Below are positions 55,412 to 64,000 of a DNA stretch of 64,000 nt, piece by piece. The position numbers were made by a program, and so were the translations under genes. Source of the DNA: Myxococcales bacterium. GTDB lineage: Bacteria > Myxococcota > Myxococcia > Myxococcales > Anaeromyxobacteraceae. Within the stretch, counting starts at the first letter, position 1. Every line of letters begins with the position of its first letter. The notes under the pieces are model-generated. The model was not told the origin of the DNA. It did not search any database and saw only the letters and a program-made list of their open reading frames with translations. The stretch spans positions 124,001-188,000 of the forward strand of contig JAJZQX010000003.1 of NCBI GenBank assembly GCA_021806645.1, read 5' to 3'.

Positions 55412-56373
55412 AAATAGCCCTCCTTCTTTCGCTGCTCCATCGAGGCGTCCGAGGTCTGGTCGTCGAGCCGGGTCGCACCCCGCTCGGTGACCGTGGTGGT
55501 GGCCGTCTCGACCACGATCTCCTCGACGGTGGTGGCGCTCGACTCGACCGGGGCGGTGCAGGTGATGTCACCCACGGTGCGGAAGCGGACCGAGACCTCC
55601 TCGACCAGGTCGCCCGGACGGGACGGCGTCACCTCGGTGACCGGCACCATGGCGCCAGCACGCCGGACCACGAGGCGGCGATGGGCGAAGTAGATGGAGG
55701 GGAGCGCGAGCCGCTCGCGCGCGATGTACTGCCAGACGTCGAGCTCGGTCCAGTTGGAGATGGGGAAGGCACGGATGTTCTCGCCCCTCCGGATCCGGGC
55801 GTTGTAGAGGCTCCAGAGCTCGGGGCGCTGGTTCTTGGGGTCCCACTGCCCGAACTCGTCGCGAAACGAGAAGACCCGCTCCTTGGCGCGCGCCTTCTCC
55901 TCGTCGCGCCGGGCCCCGCCGATGCAGGCGTCGAAGCCGAACTCGGCGATGGCGTCGAGCAGCGTCACCGACTGGTGCTTGTTGCGCGGCTCGAGCGGGT
56001 GGCCGAGGACCACCTTACCCTCGCGGATGGAGTCCTCCACCGAACGGACCAGCAGCCGCTCGCCCAGCTCGGCGGCGCGGCGATCCCGGAAAGCCACCAC
56101 CTCGGGGTAGTTGTGGCCGGTGTCGACGTGCAGGAGCGGGAACGGGAACCGGGCCGGCCGGAAGGCCATCTCCGCCAGCCGCAGCAGGCAGACCGAGTCC
56201 TTGCCGCCCGAGAAGAGCAGCACCGGGTTGGCGCACTGGCCCGCCACCTCGCGCAGCACGTGGACCGCCTCGCTCTCCAGCCAGTCGAGGTGATCGAGCG
56301 CCGCGCGCCGCCCGGACGGGGCGGGGCGCCGGACGGAAGGTCTGGCAAGGGGGCCTGGATGCGTGTCCGTCAT
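55408..56373 (-). CDS. cysD: Sulfate adenylyltransferase subunit 2
   Basis: Catalytic subunit forming adenylyl sulfate from sulfate and ATP. 321 residues. PP-loop LLFSGGKDSVCLLRLAEMAF, HVDTGHNYPEV, IGGARRDEEKARAKER(V), and NWTELDVWQYI. The ATG at 56373 has a TCCGTT operator copy directly before it, and the predicted start of transcription is only about six bases upstream, so the message may be nearly leaderless. First gene of cysD-cysN-cysH. Confidence 0.95.
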   Translation of the reverse strand: MTDTHPGPLARPSVRRPAPSGRRAALDHLDWLESEAVHVLREVAGQCANPVLLFSGGKDSVCLLRLAEMAFRPARFPFPLLHVDTGHNYPEVVAFRDRRAAELGERLLVRSVEDSIREGKVVLGHPLEPRNKHQSVTLLDAIAEFGFDACIGGARRDEEKARAKERVFSFRDEFGQWDPKNQRPELWSLYNARIRRGENIRAFPISNWTELDVWQYIARERLALPSIYFAHRRLVVRRAGAMVPVTEVTPSRPGDLVEEVSVRFRTVGDITCTAPVESSATTVEEIVVETATTTVTERGATRLDDQTSDASMEQRKKEGYF

Positions 56374-56420
56374 AACGGATGGCGCATCCTAGAAAACGGA
56401 GGCACGTCTTGTCAAACGGA
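56374..56420 (-). promoter_or_regulatory. Promoter with TCCGTT operator repeats for cysDNH
   Basis: On the minus strand: TTGACA (56410-56415), 18 bases, TAGGAT (56386-56391). TCCGTT copies lie at 56415-56420 (touching the -35), 56395-56400 (in the spacer) and 56374-56379 (over the predicted start, abutting the ATG). TCCGT-TATG-ACGGA across the start codon is a perfect palindrome. Layout matches 49871-49933 almost base for base. The remaining divergent gap to icd (56421-56622) shows nothing else I can support. Confidence 0.78.
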
Positions 56421-56622
56421 TGGCGCGGACGATGTCCTCGGGCGTCGAGCCGCGACCGTGCGACGAGTTGGTCACACTTTACGTTACATGGGCCGGCGAG
56501 GCGCGGCCAGGCCGGGGACCGCGCCGGAGCTAGGGCCCCAGCGCGGGAAAACACCGTGGCCACGCCCTGCGGCGAGCGCCGGTTCTGGCCCGGACCGGTC
56601 CAGATTGCGCCGCTCCAATGCC

Positions 56623-56651
56623 TTGACAGGTGGGCTCACTCTTGATGTTTA
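56623..56651 (+). promoter_or_regulatory. Possible promoter of icd
   Basis: A perfect TTGACA at 56623-56628 lies 63 bases before the icd ATG. No good -10 follows at 17 bases (TGTTTA, 56646-56651), so the element is only suggestive. A GGAG ribosome site is at 56683-56686. Confidence 0.4.
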
Positions 56652-56691
56652 GCTTCCCCGGCCAAGAACGCCGCACCTTCCTGGAGACTGA

Positions 56692-59916
<3,225 letters not shown>

Positions 59917-59943
59917 CCCCGGCGCCCAGCGCCTGGAGCAGGG

Positions 59944-59973
59944 AGGCCCCGGCCGCATCGGCGACCGGGGCCT
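59944..59973 (+). terminator. Hairpin terminator after mdh
   Basis: AGGCCCCGG (59944-59952) pairs perfectly with CCGGGGCCT (59965-59973) around a 12-base loop, 28 bases after the mdh stop and just before the convergent iron-sulfur gene. Only CGTTGCG follows, so there is no real T-tract; it may serve both strands. Confidence 0.5.
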
Positions 59974-59991
59974 CGTTGCGTCCGCACCCCT

Positions 59992-61281
59992 TCAGGCGAA
60001 GCGCCTGATCAGGGTCTCGAGGTAGCGGGACCGGACCTGTTCGGTCGCCAGCAACCGCTGGGCCGGCGGCAGGCGCAGCACGGCGCCGAGGAAGGCGGCC
60101 ATGGCCCGGTGGCTCCAGAGGGTCCGGTTGTCGAAGAGCAGGTGCTGGAGCGTGCCCCGCTCGATGGCCATGAGCACGGCCCGGTGGGCGCCGTTGAGCG
60201 GGGTGAGCGTCCGGGCCGGCCGCGGCTCCAGGGTGAGCGCCCCGGGCCGGCAGGTGCGGACGCAGACCCCGCAGCCCAGGCAGCGGTCCACCTCGAGGCG
60301 GGCCACGGTCCGCCGCGGCTGCCGGGGATCGTTGGCCGAGACCGCCGCCAGCGCCTCGACCGGGCAGGCCCGGACGCAGCGCTCGCAGCCGGTGCAGGCG
60401 GCGGCGTCGACCGCGGGGAGGAAGGCGGTGGTGTGGATGGGGTGGGCGGCGGCGAAGCGCCGAGCCGCGATCATCGCCTCGCAGCAGCAGCCGCAGCAGT
60501 TGCAGATGAAGTTGACCGACTCGCGGACGTTCTCGCCGAACTGGACCAGGCCGAGATCCCGCGCCTGGGCCAGCAGGTCGAGCGCCTCCGGGACGTCGAC
60601 CCGCCGGGCGTGGCCGTGCTTCACCAGCGACTCGGCCGAGGCGTTGAAGGTCATGCAGATGTCCTGCGGCGCCGCGCAGGCCCGGCCGACGTGCTCCATC
60701 TTGTGCCGGCAGTAGCAGCGGCTGATCCCGAGGTGGCTGGCGGTCAGGATCACCTCGCTGGCCCGCTCGAAGTCGAGGACGTGCAAGGCGTTCCCCGAGG
60801 AGAGGGCCGGCTCGCTGACGAAGGCCCGGCCGACCTGGGTGGTCCCCTCGGCGAAGAGAGCCCGGACGAAGTCCTCCTCGACGTTGAGGTACTGGTAGAA
60901 GAACTCGGCCAGCGCCTTCTGGTCGAGGTCGGTCCGGGTCCGCATCAACGAGAACTCGAAGAAGCCGGCCATGGGCGGGGGGAGGACGAAGCGGCGTCCC
61001 TCGGGGGTCTCCAGGTCGAGCAGCAGGGCCCTCGAAGAGAGCTCGTCCAGCACCCGGGTCGCCTCGCCCTCCCCCACCTTCCAGATGGCCGCCGCCTTCG
61101 CCACGCCGAAGGGCTTGATGGGCAGCGCGGCCACCAGGGCGGCCTCCCGCTCGCTGAAGAGGATGGAGAGGATTCGGAACAGGTGCTCCGACGGGGGAGC
61201 GCCCTGCGGGAAGCGGTTGAGCCGATCGGTGAGCCGGTCGTAGACCGATCTCGTATGGTGGTGGGCCATGAGGCTGCCCAT
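59992..61281 (-). CDS. Multi-cluster iron-sulfur (ferredoxin-type) protein
   Basis: 429 residues; an ATG at 61269 is an alternative start. The N-terminal 110 residues look like a winged-helix (AALVAALPIKPFGVAKAAAIW). A middle region has clustered cysteines: CYCRHKMEHVGRACAAP and the striking CNCCGCCCEAM. Two ferredoxin 4Fe-4S motifs follow, CTGCERCVRACP and CLGCGVCVRTCRPG. No signal or membrane segment. Probably an electron-transfer or reductase subunit; divergent from an acyl-CoA dehydrogenase that could donate electrons. Partner and substrate unknown. Confidence 0.8.
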   Translation of the reverse strand: MGSLMAHHHTRSVYDRLTDRLNRFPQGAPPSEHLFRILSILFSEREAALVAALPIKPFGVAKAAAIWKVGEGEATRVLDELSSRALLLDLETPEGRRFVLPPPMAGFFEFSLMRTRTDLDQKALAEFFYQYLNVEEDFVRALFAEGTTQVGRAFVSEPALSSGNALHVLDFERASEVILTASHLGISRCYCRHKMEHVGRACAAPQDICMTFNASAESLVKHGHARRVDVPEALDLLAQARDLGLVQFGENVRESVNFICNCCGCCCEAMIAARRFAAAHPIHTTAFLPAVDAAACTGCERCVRACPVEALAAVSANDPRQPRRTVARLEVDRCLGCGVCVRTCRPGALTLEPRPARTLTPLNGAHRAVLMAIERGTLQHLLFDNRTLWSHRAMAAFLGAVLRLPPAQRLLATEQVRSRYLETLIRRFA

Positions 61282-61289
61282 GGTACCCC

Positions 61290-61319
61290 GTTGACTCGGG
61301 AATCAACACGATCGAATCT
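61290..61319 (+). promoter_or_regulatory. Candidate promoter with inverted repeat for the acyl-CoA dehydrogenase gene
   Basis: TTGACT (61291-61296), 17 bases, GAATCT (61314-61319), predicting a leader of about 55 bases. GTTGA (61290-61294) and TCAAC (61303-61307) form an 18-bp imperfect palindrome over the -35, a likely operator. It lies between divergent starts, so it could control both genes. Confidence 0.5.
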
Positions 61320-61380
61320 GTGCCCGAGCCGCCCCGTCCAGGCCGGCCTCACGCCGCCCTCACCGCCCCACGGAGCGCCC

Positions 61381-63084
61381 GTGTTCCTGCTCGACCCCCG
61401 TCACCTGCCGGCCCGGCCGGCCGACCCCGCCACCGCCAACCTGCTCGAGAAGACCGTGCAGTTCTTCGAGCGCAAGGGGAAGGCGCGGCTGCGGGAGGAC
61501 GACCTGGCCCGCTCCTGGTATGCCGACTTCCTCGACTTCTCCCGGCGGGAGGGACTGCTGGCCACCTTCCTCACCCCGGCCTCGTGCGGCGGCGACGGCG
61601 CCCGCTGGGACACCGGGCGCAACTGCGCCCTCAACGAGGTGCTCGGCTTCTACGGCCTGCCCTACTGGTACACCTGGCAGGTCACCATCCTCGGCCTGGG
61701 GCCCCTCTGGATGAGCGACAACGAGCCGCTCCGCCGCCGCACCGCCGCGCTGCTGGGCCAGGGCGGGATCTTCGGCTTCGGCCTCTCGGAGAAGGAGCAC
61801 GGGGCCGACATCTACTCCACCGACATGGCGCTGGTTCCGGACGGCCCGGGGCGGTGGCTGGCCCGCGGCGAAAAGTACTACATCGGCAACGGCAACGAGG
61901 CGGCGCTGGTCTCGGTATTCGGCAAGGTGGCCAGCAGCGGCGAGTACGTCTTCTTCGCGGTCGACCCAAAGCGCCCCGGCTACCGGCTGGTCAAGAACGT
62001 GGTGGCCAGCCAGTCCTACGTGGCCGAGTTCGTCCTCGAGGACTACCCGGTGACCGAGGCCGATCTGATCCTGCGCGGCCAGGCGGCCTGGGACGCGGCC
62101 CTCAACACCGTCAACGTCGGCAAGTACAACCTCGGCTGGGCCTCCATCGGCATCTGCACCCACGCCCTCTACGAGGCGATCCGACACGCCGCCAACCGCC
62201 GGCTCTACGGCAACGCCGTGACCGACTTCGGCCACGTGCAGCGGCTCTTCACCGACGCCTGGGCGCGGCTCACCGCCATGCGGCTCTTCGGCCTGCGCGC
62301 CTCCGACTACTTCCGCGCCGCCTCCCGCCAGGACCGGCGCTACCTGCTCTTCAACCCGGTGATGAAGATGAAGGTCACCACCGAGGGCGAGAAGGTGATC
62401 GACCACCTCTGGGACGTCATCGCCGCCAAGGGGTTCGAGAAGGACACCTACTTCGAGTTGGCGGCGCGCGACATCCGCGCCCTACCCAAGCTGGAGGGGA
62501 CGGTCCACGTCAACATCGCCCTGATCGTCAAGTTCATGAAGAACTACTTCTTCGCCCCGGCCCCCCTGCCCGAGGTGCCGCGACGCGACGAGCCGGCCGA
62601 CGACCCCTTCCTCTGGGACCAGGGGCCGGCCAGCGGCCTCGGCAAGATCACCTTCCGGGATCCCGCGCCCGTCTTCGCCGGCTGGCCCCAGCCCAACGTC
62701 GCCCTCTTCCGCGAGCAGGTGGCCGCCTTCAAGGCGCTGCTGGCCCAGGCCACTCCCACCGAGGCGCAGTCCCGGGACGTCGACTTCCTGCTGGCCATCG
62801 GCGAGCTCTTCACGCTGGTGGTCTACGCTCAGCTGGTCCTGGAGAACGCCGCCCTCCGCGCCGACCAGGGGATCGACGGCGACACCGTCGACCAGATCTT
62901 CGACGTGCTGGTGCGGGACTTCTCGCGCCACGCCGTCGACCTGCACGGGAAGGCGGCCTCCACGCCGGCACAGCAGGAGCTGGCCCTGCGGCTCATCCGC
63001 AAGCCGGCCCAGGATCCGGCGCGCCAGGCGCGCATCTGGGCCCGGGTCCACGCCCTCAAGGACGGCTACGAGATGAGCCGGTAG
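61381..63084 (+). CDS. Acyl-CoA dehydrogenase
   Basis: FAD enzyme oxidising acyl-CoA to enoyl-CoA. 567 residues from a GTG with GGAG five bases upstream; longer open frame upstream is antisense to the iron-sulfur gene and rejected. Core motifs: GIFGFGLSEKEHGADIYSTDM, GEKYYIGNGNEAAL, NVGKYNLGWASIGICTHALYEAIRHA, and FGHVQRLF. Longer than the 380-residue classic type because of a C-terminal helical extension (about 430-567). Substrate chain length not predictable. Divergent from the iron-sulfur protein. Confidence 0.88.
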   Translation: MFLLDPRHLPARPADPATANLLEKTVQFFERKGKARLREDDLARSWYADFLDFSRREGLLATFLTPASCGGDGARWDTGRNCALNEVLGFYGLPYWYTWQVTILGLGPLWMSDNEPLRRRTAALLGQGGIFGFGLSEKEHGADIYSTDMALVPDGPGRWLARGEKYYIGNGNEAALVSVFGKVASSGEYVFFAVDPKRPGYRLVKNVVASQSYVAEFVLEDYPVTEADLILRGQAAWDAALNTVNVGKYNLGWASIGICTHALYEAIRHAANRRLYGNAVTDFGHVQRLFTDAWARLTAMRLFGLRASDYFRAASRQDRRYLLFNPVMKMKVTTEGEKVIDHLWDVIAAKGFEKDTYFELAARDIRALPKLEGTVHVNIALIVKFMKNYFFAPAPLPEVPRRDEPADDPFLWDQGPASGLGKITFRDPAPVFAGWPQPNVALFREQVAAFKALLAQATPTEAQSRDVDFLLAIGELFTLVVYAQLVLENAALRADQGIDGDTVDQIFDVLVRDFSRHAVDLHGKAASTPAQQELALRLIRKPAQDPARQARIWARVHALKDGYEMSR

Positions 63085-63140
63085 GGCGGGCCGCGGCGCA
63101 TGGGACGGGGCCGGTCCACGGCCGAGGCCCGGCTCCCGAG

Positions 63141-64000
63141 CTACGGCACCGGCCAGGTGAAGAGGCCGCCCCGCCAGCTGGCGGTGAAGCTCTTCTGCTC
63201 GGTGAACCAGAGGGCCCTGGCGACCGGGTCGAGCGCCATGGCCTGCGGGCCATCGAATTGCCCTGGCGCCAGCAGGTCGATCCCGCCGGTGTCTAGGTTG
63301 ATCCGGTAAAGCGACCGCCAGGAGACCGAGCTGCCGGTCCTCCCCATGGCCAGGGCGGTCCGGTCGCCGGCCGGGGTCAACCCCGGTTCGATCACCAGCT
63401 GCGAGAGGTCGATGGCTGCGACCTCCGTCAGGCTCCCCGAGGCGACGTTCAGGTCCACCCGGTAGAGCTTGCCGTAGTAGTCGCCAGGGGGACTGGAGAC
63501 GCTGGCCGTGAGGGCAGACATCCCGGGGACCTCCGGGACCACGAAGGTCGGCGAGCTCAGCCCGGTGGCCACCGGCACCGCGCCGCTGCCGTCGAGGAAG
63601 ACCCGCCAGACGGTCCCGGTGCCGGCGTCGGCCACCAAGGCGAAGGTGGCGTCCTCGACCGCGATGGCCGCCGGGTTGGTCAGGCCGCTGGCCAGCGGCG
63701 CCCCGACCGTCCAGCTGGCGCCGCCGTCGGTGAGCCGCAGGACCCGGCCGAGCGCCTGGCCGGCGCCGTTGGCGGCGCCGCAGTCGGTGACCAGCAGCTG
63801 CGTCGGGCTCTGCAGCGCGATGGCCCCACCCCCGAACTGGAAGTTGAGGCCGGTCCCCACCGTCGGGTAGAGGGTAGCCACGGCCCCGGTGGCCGGACCG
63901 AGCCGGAGGATCTGGCCGGCGTTGGCGCAGTTGCTCGCCCCGTTGCAGGCGGCCACCAGCACCGTGGCGCCGCCCGCCTCGAGCGCCAGGCCGGCGGGCC
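63141..64000 (-). CDS. Beta-propeller (NHL-like) protein, 5' end outside the window
   Basis: Partial: the frame stays open to 64000, so at least 286 residues are seen and the start lies beyond. Repeats such as GRVLRLTDGGASWTVGAPLASGL, GTVWRVFLDGSG, GKLYRVDLNVASG and SLYRINLDTGGIDLL with intervening AIAVEDATFALVADAG fit a six- or seven-bladed beta propeller of the NHL or PQQ kind. An exported or secreted protein is likely, but the N-terminus is not visible. It converges with the acyl-CoA dehydrogenase gene. Ends ...WRGGLFTWPVP. Confidence 0.8.
   Translation of the reverse strand, partial: PAGLALEAGGATVLVAACNGASNCANAGQILRLGPATGAVATLYPTVGTGLNFQFGGGAIALQSPTQLLVTDCGAANGAGQALGRVLRLTDGGASWTVGAPLASGLTNPAAIAVEDATFALVADAGTGTVWRVFLDGSGAVPVATGLSSPTFVVPEVPGMSALTASVSSPPGDYYGKLYRVDLNVASGSLTEVAAIDLSQLVIEPGLTPAGDRTALAMGRTGSSVSWRSLYRINLDTGGIDLLAPGQFDGPQAMALDPVARALWFTEQKSFTASWRGGLFTWPVP

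Overview
The window is very GC-rich and almost fully coding, and the gene content points to a myxobacterium. An Anaeromyxobacter-like member of the Myxococcota is my best guess. The hints are a conserved tilS-ftsH-folP-glmM-pdxJ-acpS-nnr-tsaE run, a tiny KRKQSLYFP-type protein of the myxobacterial TIGR04563 kind, globin-coupled and NtrC-type signalling genes, and a monomeric isocitrate dehydrogenase. The assignment is inference from content, not from a search. I see no IS element, prophage, CRISPR array, rRNA or tRNA.

Layout. 1-7.2 kb (minus) is a housekeeping operon: psd, hisS, a TlpA-like thioredoxin, miaA, accA, hisC, cmk and a small Cys-rich protein. 7.2-8.0 kb is a class II glutamine amidotransferase on the plus strand. 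8.0-18.5 kb (minus) runs from tilS through ftsH, folP, glmM, pdxJ, acpS, nnr and tsaE to a DUF4139 (MuiA-like) protein. 18.5-23.1 kb (plus) holds a candidate small RNA with its own promoter and terminator, the tiny TIGR04563-like protein, a membrane-anchored repeat protein, an ammonium transporter behind a sigma54-like promoter, and an exported protein. 23.2-35.4 kb (minus) has HU and PilZ; a lysine-fermentation cluster (kamD, lipoprotein, kamE, kal, kce); a tRNA nucleotidyltransferase; an M1 aminopeptidase; methionine aminopeptidase; and a MetX-homoserine dehydrogenase fusion. 35.4-42.0 kb holds mobB-moeA divergent from a Cys-rich Crp/Fnr regulator, then tatA, a globin-coupled histidine kinase, a receiver-kinase and a convergent NtrC-type regulator. 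42.1-49.4 kb (minus) has a radical SAM protein, a DksA/TraR protein, an HD plus HEAT-like pair, and an EmrAB-type efflux pair. 49.9-56.4 kb is assimilatory sulfate reduction in two convergent operons: siroheme synthase plus sulfite reductase, and cysD-cysN-cysH. 56.7-59.9 kb is icd and mdh. The end holds an iron-sulfur protein divergent from an acyl-CoA dehydrogenase, and a partial beta-propeller protein.

The strongest unexplained signal is regulatory. The promoters of the two sulfate-assimilation operons, 6.5 kb apart and facing each other, share one architecture: TTGACA, 9 nt, TCCGTT, 3 nt, TAGGAT, then another TCCGTT over the predicted start site, plus a TCCGTT just before or touching the -35. 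This looks like a dedicated sulfur-regulon repressor operator. No obvious regulator gene is adjacent.

Many same-strand neighbours overlap by four bases (ATGA, GTGA, TTGA), which fixes several starts and implies translational coupling. Two short genes appear frameshifted, one just after sulfite reductase and one upstream of the siroheme synthase promoter.
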